A stretch of DNA of 64,000 nt from JAHEAO01 sp942492375 (GTDB lineage Bacteria; Pseudomonadota; Alphaproteobacteria; Rhodobacterales; Rhodobacteraceae). The first letter of the stretch is position 1. Every line of letters begins with the position of its first letter. A program made the position numbers and the translations under genes. The stretch spans positions 124,001 through 188,000 of the forward strand of contig CALOEL010000012.1 of assembly GCA_942492375.1 (NCBI GenBank). Reading direction: 5' to 3'. Shown one piece after another: positions 36,728-44,672 of the stretch. The notes beneath the pieces were generated by a model. The model did no database searches, had not been told where the DNA came from, and saw only the letters and a list, made by a program, of their open reading frames with translations.

Positions 36728-37651
36728 ATGACGGAAGATGCAGAGAAAACCGCGCTCCGGCGCAAGACCCGCAGCGCGCGTCCGCCGACCGGCACCCTGT
36801 CCGGCGCTTTCGCGGCTGCGATCGGCAAGGCGGTCGCCCGCGCCGCCGAAGACATGCACCAGCTCGCGGCAAATCTCGCCGGGCTGACCGAAATCGCGTC
36901 CAGCCTTGCCGATCTCGCAGAGCTGCCGGCGGACGACGCGCTGATCCTGTCGCTCGCTGCACCGGACGATCGCCGCGCTCTGGCGATCGTCGATCTGCAG
37001 ATCGTCTCGGGCCTTGTCGAGCATCTGACCACCGGCAGGATCGCGGCGCAGCCCGCCGCGCCGCGAAAGCCCACGAGAACCGATGCCGTCATAGTCGCGG
37101 ATTTCCTGGACCGCGTTTTCGCGCAATCCGATGGACTGCTCACCGCACCCGGCCTCGCATCCCGAACCGGATACCGTTTCGCCGGAATGCTGGCCGAACC
37201 GCGGATGATCCCGATGGCGCTTCTCGACGTAGAATATCAGCTTTGCCGCCTGCGCCTCGACCTTGCGCGCGGCGTGCGGTCAGGACAAATCGTGCTGGCC
37301 TATCCGGTCATTTCAGCGGCGGCTCGAAATGAAAATGGCGCGGCGTCGGAATGGCAGGACATGCTGGTAACAGCCGTGATGGCAAGCCCCGCGCCCTTGC
37401 GCGCAGTGCTGCACAGGGTTAGAGTTCCCTTGGCCCAGATCGGCGAGTGGACGCCCGGCCATATGGTCGAGCTGCCGCGGGAGAGCCTCGCGACGGTCCG
37501 GCTGGAAGGTCTCGACGGGCGCAGCGTGGCGTCGGCCAAACTGGGCCAGATCGGCGGGATGCGCGCCGTTCGGTTGCTGTCCGAAGGCAGGGTGGACATG
37601 CCCCGGTCCGACAGGCCCGACCGGATCGCGGTAGCGCCCGCCTCCGACTAG
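36728..37651 (+). CDS. FliM/FliN-type (SpoA-domain) motor switch-like protein
   Basis: Protein of 307 residues resembling FliM-family switch proteins: a middle region LVEHLTTGRI and DFLDRVFAQ, and a C-terminal SpoA-like segment (VRVPLAQIGEWTPGHMVELP ... LGQIGGMRAVRL). No other flagellar or type III secretion genes are in the window, so it is isolated. The N-terminus (basic, RRKTRSARPPTGTLSG) is variable in this group. Function in the motor is inferred from the family; confidence is moderate. Confidence 0.68.
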   Translation: MTEDAEKTALRRKTRSARPPTGTLSGAFAAAIGKAVARAAEDMHQLAANLAGLTEIASSLADLAELPADDALILSLAAPDDRRALAIVDLQIVSGLVEHLTTGRIAAQPAAPRKPTRTDAVIVADFLDRVFAQSDGLLTAPGLASRTGYRFAGMLAEPRMIPMALLDVEYQLCRLRLDLARGVRSGQIVLAYPVISAAARNENGAASEWQDMLVTAVMASPAPLRAVLHRVRVPLAQIGEWTPGHMVELPRESLATVRLEGLDGRSVASAKLGQIGGMRAVRLLSEGRVDMPRSDRPDRIAVAPASD

Positions 37652-37699
37652 GTTCGCCGCCAGCCGATCGACCGAGGCGGCAGGGTAATCTGCATCTAG

Positions 37700-37713
37700 T
37701 TGACCTGCATCAA
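37700..37713 (+). promoter_or_regulatory. FNR/FnrL-type box upstream of the DksA-like gene
   Basis: TTGACCTGCATCAA matches the FNR consensus TTGATnnnnATCAA at 9 of 10 fixed positions. It is centred about 60 bases before the ATG at 37767. This suggests control of the dksA-like gene and its 59-codon follower by oxygen (inference). Confidence 0.6.
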
Positions 37714-37766
37714 GGAGCGGGGCTCCGATCCCGCCAGTATGGCACAAACGTCAAGGAGGCATGACG

Positions 37767-38102
37767 ATGAAATCTCTCAAGGAACGCAGACAGGCCCTGT
37801 CCGATCGGTTGGAGTATCTTGACGCCAAGCTGCACGAGATCGACGACGAACTCGATTCGCACAACTCGCCGGACTGGGAAGAATTGGCCGTCGAAAGGGA
37901 GTCGGACGAGGTTCTTGAAGGCATGGGACAGTCCGGCCTGGAAGAGATGCGGGCGATCACCGCCGCCCTTGAGCGGATGGATGCCGGGGAATATGGCTAT
38001 TGCGTTCAATGCGGTGACAAAATTTCCGAGGAACGCCTCGACGTGCTGCCCTATACGCCATTTTGCCGCAGTTGCGCCGCAGAGAAATCCGCTGCAAAAT
38101 GA
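37767..38102 (+). CDS. DksA/TraR family zinc-finger protein
   Basis: Protein of 111 residues with an N-terminal coiled coil and a C-terminal four-Cys zinc finger (CVQCGDK ... CRSCAAEK). DksA-type proteins enter the RNA polymerase secondary channel. At the coiled-coil tip E. coli has DPADRA; here DWEELA keeps the first Asp and Ala but has Glu for the second Asp. ATG 37767 is chosen since AAGGAGG sits 7 bases before it, while an ATG 6 bases earlier is too close. An FNR-like box lies upstream. Confidence 0.85.
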   Translation: MKSLKERRQALSDRLEYLDAKLHEIDDELDSHNSPDWEELAVERESDEVLEGMGQSGLEEMRAITAALERMDAGEYGYCVQCGDKISEERLDVLPYTPFCRSCAAEKSAAK

Positions 38103-38145
38103 TGCTCGCGGGGGACGGGAACCTAATCCGAAATGGGAGGCTGCC

Positions 38146-38325
38146 ATGTCCGGACTATATGGACTCAAGGAAATAGATCTCATCGTCGATCAGGTGATCG
38201 AGGACGAGAGTAAGGCGCGCGAACTGAAACGCGCATTGCATGACGCGAATAAGTGGCAGGACAAGCCCGCTGTCGTGCAGGAAGAGGATGAAGAGGAAGA
38301 CCTCTGGGACGACGTCCCCGTCTGA
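38146..38325 (+). CDS. Small acidic protein following the DksA-like gene
   Basis: Product of 59 residues with no recognised family. It has a predicted helix (LIVDQVIEDESKARELKRALHD) and a very acidic C-terminus (EEDEEEDLWDD). TGGGAGG lies 5 bases upstream of the ATG. The 43-base gap suggests cotranscription with the DksA-like gene, hence possibly the same oxygen response. The longer reading frame starting inside the DksA-like gene is rejected. Confidence 0.6.
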   Translation: MSGLYGLKEIDLIVDQVIEDESKARELKRALHDANKWQDKPAVVQEEDEEEDLWDDVPV

Positions 38326-38427
38326 TCCTTCGGATCCGCCTCTTGTCGACTTCTTCCCTCGAATAACCCCGCCGGATGCCGGTTCTTCGGAAACGAGCCG
38401 TGCGTTTTCCGGTGGGTGTCTTTTTTC

Positions 38428-38643
38428 CTAGCCCAGCAGAATACCGATCACCACCAGCATCAGGCCGATCGACGAGATCGCCAGCGCGGCCATGTTCCAG
38501 GCCACAAGCCGTTGCAGGCGCGCGGTCATCGCCGCATCGTCAAGCTTCTCGCGCCGCGCCCGGGCGGCGGCGATCACGCACCAGATCAATCCGCCGACAC
38601 CCAGCAGGGAAATGACGGCCCCGATCCAGATCAATATCTCCAT
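38428..38643 (-). CDS. Small two-helix membrane protein
   Basis: Product of 71 residues with two hydrophobic segments (about 3-26 and 47-70) separated by a basic helix (ARARREKLDDAAMTARLQRL). The pattern is common in small inner-membrane proteins of Rhodobacterales. No function can be assigned. It stands alone on the minus strand, convergent with the acidic small-protein gene. Confidence 0.65.
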   Translation of the reverse strand: MEILIWIGAVISLLGVGGLIWCVIAAARARREKLDDAAMTARLQRLVAWNMAALAISSIGLMLVVIGILLG

Positions 38644-38769
38644 GCGCCGGCGCCTCCTTGTCGAGCCTCCCAGCGCCTAGCATCCGCGGCGGTGGCGGGG
38701 CAAGCGCGACCTGCTTGCTTCGGGCCGGGCAGGGCGCTAGGGAACGGCGAACATCGAATGGGGCATCAC

Positions 38770-39027
38770 ATGGACGATTCCGTCACCGACACCACCTACC
38801 GCGTCACTGCCGACGAGCTTCGCGCCTTCATCGAGCGCTACGAGCGCCTGGAGGCCGAGAAGAAGGACATTGCCGATCAGCAGAAAGAGGTGATGGCCGA
38901 GGCCAAGGGGCGGGGCTACGACACCAAGGTGATGCGCAAGGTCATCACGATGCGCAAGCGCGACAAGGAGGATCTGGCCGAAGAGGAAGCGGTGCTCGAG
39001 ATGTACAAGCAGGCGCTCGGCATGTAG
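38770..39027 (+). CDS. gapR: GapR-like DUF2312 nucleoid protein
   Basis: Protein of 85 residues of the DUF2312 family, nearly all helical. Family features are ADELRAFIERYERLEAEKKD, KGRGYDTKVMRKVITMRK and the C-terminal EEAVLEMYKQALG. In Caulobacter GapR is an essential DNA-binding protein that clamps overtwisted AT-rich DNA and aids replication. Same length class here. It is monocistronic and convergent with the sulfotransferase-like gene. Confidence 0.9.
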   Translation: MDDSVTDTTYRVTADELRAFIERYERLEAEKKDIADQQKEVMAEAKGRGYDTKVMRKVITMRKRDKEDLAEEEAVLEMYKQALGM

Positions 39028-39036
39028 GCCACCCGG

Positions 39037-39918
39037 TCAGGGGCGGATGAAGGTCACGCCATGCATGGTGCGGATCTCTTCCAGATCCTCCTCGTAATCC
39101 TCGGTCAGTTCGAAAACGAGATCCTCGGTCCAGCCTGGCGCTTCGAGTTCCTCCTCGATCTCTTCCGCGATGGCATATTTCTCAAGAAACGCGCCGAGGA
39201 TGCGCCGCCGGCCCGCCTCGGTCTGCGGCGGATTCTCTTCGAGGTATTTTTCCAGCCGTTTGATCCCGGCGGGCTTCATGATCGTCGGCAGGATACCGAA
39301 ATCGTCGTTCAGCCGGGTCTTTGCGGAATGTCCGGACAAAGCGCGCAACACCTCGGACCAGATCAGCGGCGTGTCTTCATTGCACCAGACCGTCAGCCGG
39401 CATTTCGGATTGTTCTCGCGGATCGTCAGGATCACGTCGGACCAGCGGATGTCCAGAAGATCCGTTGTCGACATGAAGTCCCGAAAGCTGTCATGGCGCT
39501 GGTCGGGATGGTGGAAGGCGGTGGGAATGAATGTCGCCGGGTTGCGCAGCGCGATAAGGAATTCGACCTTGTCCTCAGGGAACAGGTTGCGAAGCCATCT
39601 CGTCTTGTAGCTGCTCTTCTCGTATAGCAGCGCGTTCTCGAAGATGCGGGCATGGACGCACATGAAGTTCTCGTCCGACAGCACGACGCGCGTCGCGCCG
39701 CGGTCATGCAGGATCGCATCCCTGATGCTGTCCTGGGTCTCCGGGTCCGCGGGATTGTCCCTGAAGCGGCGCGCAAGCCGCTGCAGCAGGTCGCGGTAGC
39801 GGCCGGGGCCGGGAACCGCGATCCCTTCCTTGGCAAGCGTGTTCTTGTTGGCCAGCAACGACTTGAGCAACCGATCGTCGTCGGTGCAATGGGCGCCCAG
39901 ATGGATTGCAACCTGCAT
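39037..39918 (-). CDS. Sulfotransferase-like P-loop protein, function unknown
   Basis: Product of 293 residues. The N-terminus AIHLGAHCTDDDRLLKSLLANKNTLAKEGI resembles the sulfotransferase/Stf0-like opening (HLG-H-T...L..N...L...G) seen in Rhodobacterales capsule or polysaccharide-associated proteins, but the PAPS loop is not canonical (CTDD instead of K-T/S). FLIALRNPATFIPTAFHH fits the second motif (R-N-P). The C-terminus is very acidic. No associated glycan genes are nearby. The role is therefore unknown. Confidence 0.6.
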   Translation of the reverse strand: MQVAIHLGAHCTDDDRLLKSLLANKNTLAKEGIAVPGPGRYRDLLQRLARRFRDNPADPETQDSIRDAILHDRGATRVVLSDENFMCVHARIFENALLYEKSSYKTRWLRNLFPEDKVEFLIALRNPATFIPTAFHHPDQRHDSFRDFMSTTDLLDIRWSDVILTIRENNPKCRLTVWCNEDTPLIWSEVLRALSGHSAKTRLNDDFGILPTIMKPAGIKRLEKYLEENPPQTEAGRRRILGAFLEKYAIAEEIEEELEAPGWTEDLVFELTEDYEEDLEEIRTMHGVTFIRP

Positions 39919-40001
39919 GAAGTCGGCTTGCCTGCTGTTTTGCGGGGCAGACTACAGGCGGTTTTCTGGACAGACAAACGGCTTTTGGATATGGCACGGC
40001 A

Positions 40002-41669
40002 ATGATCGAGCAGGACAGCCAGCCTAGCGCATCGCATCCGGTCCGCCGCCTGCCGGACCTGTGGTCGGTCGGTGCCGGTCTGATCGCAATCCTCGTGCTG
40101 CTGCCGCTGGCCGCGGTCGCCTGGATCGCGCTCTTTCCCGAGGAAAACATCTGGCCCCATCTGATCGCCACGACGCTGCCGCGCTACATGGCGAACACGG
40201 CGATCCTGGCCGGCTCGGTCGCGGTGATGGCAGCGGTGACGGGAACCTTCACCGCGTGGATGGTAACGATGTACCGGTTTCCAGGGTCGGGTTGGCTGCA
40301 ATGGCTGCTGCTGTTTCCGCTCGCCATCCCGGCCTATGTCGGCGCCTATGCGCTGGTCGATTTCCTCGAATATGCCGGCCCGGTCCAGACCGCGCTGAGA
40401 GAGACGTTCGGCTGGCAAACCGCGCGCGACTACCGGTTTCCCGAAATCAGGTCGCGCGGCGCGGCGTCGCTGGTGCTGGCGGCGGCGCTGGCGCCCTATG
40501 TGTTCCTGCTTGCCCGTTCAGCCTTCCGCGAGCAGTCGGGCGGCACGTACGAGGTCGCCCGCGCCCTGGGCTCCGGTCCCTTCGCGCGGTTCTGGAAGGT
40601 GGGGCTGCCGCTTGCCCGGCCGGCAATCGTCGCGGGCACCGCGATCGTGGTCATGGAGACCGTCAGCGATTTCGGCGTCGTGTCCTATTTCGCCGTGCAG
40701 ACATTGACGACGGGCATCTTCGGCACATGGCTTTCGGGCGGCAATGCGGGCGGGGCCGCCCAGATCGCGGGCGTCGTCCTCTTGATCGTTCTTCTGCTGG
40801 TCGGGCTGGAAAAGCGCAGTCGCAAGCACCAACGCTACCATCAGGCGGCGCGGCACCTGAGGCCGGTGGTGCCGCTGCACCTTGCCGGCTGGAGGGGCTG
40901 GCTGGCCCTGGGGCTCTGTTCCATCCCGTTTCTGCTGGGCTTCGTCCTGCCGGTCGCGGTGATCGGCGCCCATGCGCTGGACAACGCAGAGCGCTGGCTT
41001 GATCCGGGCCTCCTTCGCGCGACGGCGAATACGCTTGTCGTCGGCGGCATCGCGTCGGTCGTGACGGTGCTCGCTGCGGTCTTCATGGTCTACGGCGTCC
41101 GTTTGGCACGCAGCCGCGGCCCGCGCGCCATCCTGCCGCTGACGACGATCGGATATGCGGCGCCCGGCGCGGTGCTTGGGGTGGGTCTGCTCTACCCGAT
41201 GTCGGCGGCGGACCACGCGATCGCGGATTTCGTCGAAGCTGCTACCGGGCGCGATATTGGGCTGCTGATGACCGGATCGGCCTTTGCCATCATCTACGCC
41301 TATGCGGTGCGGTTCTTCGCCATCGCCCAGGGCGCGGTTGACAGCGCATTCGGCCGGGTCTCGCCCAGCCTGCCGATGGCGGCGCGGTCGCTCGGCCAGA
41401 CAGCCGGCGGCGCGCTGCGGCGGGTCTATCTGCCACTGATCCGCGGCTCGGTGGGAACGGCGCTGCTGCTGGTCTTCGTCGACTGCACCAAGGAATTGCC
41501 GGCCACCCTGCTTCTGCGGCCGTTCAACTTCAACACGCTCGCCACGCGGGTCTATGAAAAAGCGTCGCTCGAACAGATCGGCAATGCCTCGCCGGCGGCG
41601 ATGCTGGTGATCGCGGTCGGGCTTTGCGCGGTGCTGCTTCTGGCCCATGCCAATCGCCCGGCGCGCTAG
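40002..41669 (+). CDS. Iron(III)-type ABC transporter permease (FbpB/AfuB-like)
   Basis: Fused permease of 555 residues with two BPD_transp_1 halves of about six helices. EAA-like loops are seen in the first half (EVARALGSGPFARFWKVGLPLARP) and the second (MAARSLGQTAGGALRRVYLPLIRG), split here only by description. The KELPATLLLRPFNFNTLA segment is typical of iron(III)/FbpB permeases. No binding protein or ATPase gene is adjacent, so partners must be elsewhere. Followed by tRNA-Thr. Confidence 0.9.
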   Translation: MIEQDSQPSASHPVRRLPDLWSVGAGLIAILVLLPLAAVAWIALFPEENIWPHLIATTLPRYMANTAILAGSVAVMAAVTGTFTAWMVTMYRFPGSGWLQWLLLFPLAIPAYVGAYALVDFLEYAGPVQTALRETFGWQTARDYRFPEIRSRGAASLVLAAALAPYVFLLARSAFREQSGGTYEVARALGSGPFARFWKVGLPLARPAIVAGTAIVVMETVSDFGVVSYFAVQTLTTGIFGTWLSGGNAGGAAQIAGVVLLIVLLLVGLEKRSRKHQRYHQAARHLRPVVPLHLAGWRGWLALGLCSIPFLLGFVLPVAVIGAHALDNAERWLDPGLLRATANTLVVGGIASVVTVLAAVFMVYGVRLARSRGPRAILPLTTIGYAAPGAVLGVGLLYPMSAADHAIADFVEAATGRDIGLLMTGSAFAIIYAYAVRFFAIAQGAVDSAFGRVSPSLPMAARSLGQTAGGALRRVYLPLIRGSVGTALLLVFVDCTKELPATLLLRPFNFNTLATRVYEKASLEQIGNASPAAMLVIAVGLCAVLLLAHANRPAR

Positions 41670-41721
41670 GCCATTCGCAGGACTTGCACGACAATCGCCG
41701 AAAGCGTAAACCGCCCAGCGT

Positions 41722-41797
41722 GCCCCTATAGCTCAGCTGGTAGAGCAACTGATTTGTAATCAGTAGGTCCGCGGTTCGAGTCCGTGTGGGGGCACCA
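41722..41797 (+). tRNA. tRNA-Thr (TGT)
   Basis: Complete cloverleaf of 76 bases with encoded CCA. Acceptor stem GCCCCTA pairs with TGGGGGC, the D-arm is GCTCAGCTGGTAGAGC, the anticodon stem is CTGAT/ATCAG around TTTGTAA with anticodon TGT, and the T-arm has GGTTCGAGTCC. The lower-GC ligase-acyltransferase gene begins 38 bases past its 3' end, but no duplicate of the tRNA end and no integrase were found. Confidence 0.97.
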
Positions 41798-41835
41798 TTC
41801 AGATACGCTTGGCGACCTGTCGGACTGCAAACAGT

Positions 41836-44358
41836 CTACCGGACTTGGCCCTTGTATCGGGGCCGACTGCTTGCACGACCTAGGAGTTGGCTCGTAATCC
41901 GGTCCCATACTTGCCAAACGATTATCCCGCCCATCAGCGCAACCAGTATGTCGATGAAGTCAATCCGCATTGGGACCAGTTCATGAAACACATTTCGTAC
42001 TGACCAATGGGTGATATATATGAACATGGAAGCGCCGCCGATCCAGTAGGCCAGCGTGTTCAGCGGAGCGGGAACAGTCACATACTCGAAGAAGAGCAGC
42101 AGTAGGGCCCCACCGACAACCCAAGAAGGTCCATTCGCCAGCCAAAATGGGTAATCTCTCCATCCCCAGATGATGGTGGGCAGGGCGATAACCAAGAGCA
42201 GCGCGACTAGCTTCTCGCTCGGCGATCTGGCCTGTTGAAGAACCCAACCGAGAGCGAAAAGCCAAAAGAGCATATGCGGCACTCGATCATACAGGGGCGA
42301 TGTGTCCCAGAATAGAGGAACGAGCTTGGCCGACAGCACGGAAATCAACAGCAAGCCAGCCGCGAATTCCATTGGCTGCTGCAGTGCTATTTTCCGTATG
42401 CCTGACAGACTCAAGATCACGAAATTCAGAAGTAAGATCTGAACGAGCAGCTCTATAAACCAGAAGTCATAATCTTGGGTTAGCTGATCTTGATAGTTGC
42501 CAAGAAGTGCCAGATCGAGAAGGCTGATTTCCCTGTGGCGAACTTCAAACAGGGCAATGATCAGCATCAATGGCACCGCCAGCCGCGCGACCGAGAATAG
42601 GACGACCGTCGGACTGTCGACGGCCAAGACTTTTCTCAATTGGAAGCGAGAAAAGTTGTACCCAGCGACGAGAACAAGAAGATAGGTTGCTCCCCCCACG
42701 TTCATTGACGTGAAATGAAATGTAACGATCGCGACGATACCGACGAAGCGAAGCAGAATGGTTGTGTCGAGCCCGTGCAGGAAATGTCGCTTGGGGTTAA
42801 TCCGCTCCAGATCGGCAATTGACATGTTCGGCCAGCCAACAGGCAGATGCCCAAATTTTTCCTCAAGAACGAATGACGCTTCGACAAAATTGAGGGAGTC
42901 GCCGCCAAGGCTGACAAAACTGTCCGAGGGTGTAACTTGCTGCGTCGGAAACAGGCTTTGGTACAGCTGGGCGACGGTCTTTGCGTCCTCCGTTGACCTG
43001 CTGTTTACAAGAAAGCGCTGCAGCCAATTTGCCTGCCACGTCAATGCCGCGAACTTGGCGGGCAGTGTCATTTCTTCCGGCGCTGAAGATGACGACTTAA
43101 GCGCCGCTGCTTCGTATGCATCGGCAAGTTGACGCCGCTTGATCTTGCCAGAGTCAGTGAATGGGAATTCAAAGAATCGCATGGCGTGGATCGATGCCGC
43201 TGCTCGGATGCCGAACTGCTGCATCGCTTCTGCTGCCGCCTTCAGAAACTCCTCATCCGCTGTTTCACACAGCGTTCTGATGGCCAAAAGGACGCCGTCG
43301 CCACGATCTGCGTCGGGAACGCGGACAACTGCCAGCATATCACTGTCCAACTGCAGTATCCGGTTGATTTCGGTTTCAAGCAGCTCCGCTGGGATCTTGC
43401 TGCCTCCGGAGTTGATGACGTTGTCGGCTCGGCCCAGGAAACATAGGTTTCCATCCACTTCCTGGCCGATGTCACTTGTCGTAAACCACCCATCGTCATC
43501 TGTGCTTGCCACTTGCGTGCCGCCGACGATCAGCTTTTCGGCAACGTTTTCCCCGCGGATCCTAATCAGGCCCTCGCCGCTGATCTGGATCTCGACATTT
43601 CCGATCGGCTTGCCGACGGATCGAAGCTCGGAATCCTTCGCTCGGCTGATGTCTAGAAATGTCGAACGCGAGGCCTCGGTCAGCCCATAGTGCTGAACAA
43701 TTCTGGCAGATGGAAACAGCTGTCGCATCGCGCGCTTTTCGTCGATGCTCATGGGCTGGCTTCCGATTTCGATCCAACGGACACGATCAGCGACCGGCGC
43801 AATCACATCAGCATGGCGGAGCACGCTGCGCCACAGCGTAGGTACGGTGGAAATCGCGTTTATTTCCCGAGCTTCGAGCATTGCTCGAATCTCGTTGAGG
43901 TCAAAGGTGTTCTCCGGGATGTAGCAGCTTCCGCCCACGGCGGCGGAAACCAGACATCGCCCAAGCCCGAAAGAATGCGCAATCGGGACGCCGACATACT
44001 CGCGAATCGAGTCGTCGACCTCCATGATCTCAATCAGTCGTGCAACGGTACTGGCGAAGTTGGCATGACTGATAATCACGCCCTTGGGTTCGGCTTGCGT
44101 CCCTGAAGTGAATGCGACCGAAGCGACCGCATCACTGCAGGAGAGCCGACCTGTCCGGCTGGTCCAACCAGAACCGCCCTCGGGGTTCTCAATTGTCGCT
44201 GTGTGGAAATTGCGCAGACGGGATGAATCGGACTCGTCGCGCAAAGGCACGACGATTCTCCCGTTCGTTACGTGGTGAAAGAAGCGGTCGAAATAGTCAG
44301 GCGAGTTCCTGGTCACCAGCCCGACCACCGGGGCGCCGAACTTGAACTCTATTTCCAC
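41836..44358 (-). CDS. Adenylation-carrier-acyltransferase fusion protein
   Basis: Protein of 840 residues in three parts. Residues 1 to about 425 form an AMP-forming ligase with TSGTQAEPKG (84-93), YGLTEASR, GWFTTSDIG, GRADNVINSGG and DSGKIKRRQL. About 440-510 is a carrier domain with phosphopantetheine Ser488 in LGGDSLNF. About 515-830 is an acyltransferase_3-like membrane domain (LRFVGIVAIVTFHF ... IGGASMFIYITHWSV). The start is a GTG directly after an in-frame stop, and the ligase lacks the usual first 40 or more residues. Sampled lines are 50-53% GC against 65-75% nearby. It may load an acid on the carrier and transfer it at the membrane. Confidence 0.82.
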   Translation of the reverse strand: MEIEFKFGAPVVGLVTRNSPDYFDRFFHHVTNGRIVVPLRDESDSSRLRNFHTATIENPEGGSGWTSRTGRLSCSDAVASVAFTSGTQAEPKGVIISHANFASTVARLIEIMEVDDSIREYVGVPIAHSFGLGRCLVSAAVGGSCYIPENTFDLNEIRAMLEAREINAISTVPTLWRSVLRHADVIAPVADRVRWIEIGSQPMSIDEKRAMRQLFPSARIVQHYGLTEASRSTFLDISRAKDSELRSVGKPIGNVEIQISGEGLIRIRGENVAEKLIVGGTQVASTDDDGWFTTSDIGQEVDGNLCFLGRADNVINSGGSKIPAELLETEINRILQLDSDMLAVVRVPDADRGDGVLLAIRTLCETADEEFLKAAAEAMQQFGIRAAASIHAMRFFEFPFTDSGKIKRRQLADAYEAAALKSSSSAPEEMTLPAKFAALTWQANWLQRFLVNSRSTEDAKTVAQLYQSLFPTQQVTPSDSFVSLGGDSLNFVEASFVLEEKFGHLPVGWPNMSIADLERINPKRHFLHGLDTTILLRFVGIVAIVTFHFTSMNVGGATYLLVLVAGYNFSRFQLRKVLAVDSPTVVLFSVARLAVPLMLIIALFEVRHREISLLDLALLGNYQDQLTQDYDFWFIELLVQILLLNFVILSLSGIRKIALQQPMEFAAGLLLISVLSAKLVPLFWDTSPLYDRVPHMLFWLFALGWVLQQARSPSEKLVALLLVIALPTIIWGWRDYPFWLANGPSWVVGGALLLLFFEYVTVPAPLNTLAYWIGGASMFIYITHWSVRNVFHELVPMRIDFIDILVALMGGIIVWQVWDRITSQLLGRASSRPRYKGQVR

Positions 44359-44560
44359 TCAGAAACCTAAAAGCAAGGCCATATAGCAGGGCCGTGTTAC
44401 TGGGCTGACTTAAGCCTCATCCCAGACTGCAAAGCGTTAATCCAAGAGCGAAACTCGGTCAACTAAAACAAGGCGAAACCACTGTCATGGTGACAATCTG
44501 ATCGGTTCCTTCGCGACTGTCCCCGGGGCTGATACGTACTGGAGAAGGGAGGAGGTCCAA

Positions 44561-44641
44561 ATGTCCATTGCCGCTATGTGTGCGACTGCCAGATTGCAGG
44601 CTGTTCTTTCCCGATCCGGACACGAAAAAAGGGCCGCGTGA
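44561..44641 (+). CDS. Candidate small ORF with strong ribosome site
   Basis: Twenty-six codons beginning MSIAAMCATARLQ and ending RAA, preceded by GGGAGGAGG 5-6 bases before the ATG. The 3' end lies inside the terminator stem of the convergent PRC-barrel gene. No family recognised; it could be a leader peptide or chance. Confidence 0.25.
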   Translation: MSIAAMCATARLQAVLSRSGHEKRAA

Positions 44642-44650
44642 TGCGGCCCC
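44625..44650 (-). terminator. Rho-independent terminator of the PRC-barrel gene
   Basis: On the minus strand a stem GGGCCGC/GCGGCCC (44631-44637 with 44643-44649) with a 5-base loop is followed by six T residues (44625-44630). It lies 23 bases after the stop of the 296-residue PRC-barrel gene. It is the clearest intrinsic terminator in the window. Confidence 0.88.
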
Positions 44651-44672
44651 TTCTTGATGCTTCAGACAGGCA

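Larger units (their letters stand above)
44359..44672. other. 314-base region without a confident gene
   Basis: Holds the upstream region of the ligase-acyltransferase gene, a candidate 26-codon ORF (44561-44641) and the terminator of the PRC-barrel gene. The base composition is AT-richer than the flanks up to about 44500, matching the neighbouring fusion gene, so the edge of the unusual segment probably lies here. No repeat of the tRNA end was seen. Confidence 0.5.

Noticed and set aside
41722..44560. Integrative element at tRNA-Thr
   Set aside because: The GC drop and position fit, but no integrase, no direct repeat of the tRNA 3' end and no mobility genes were found; kept only as a remark on the fusion gene.
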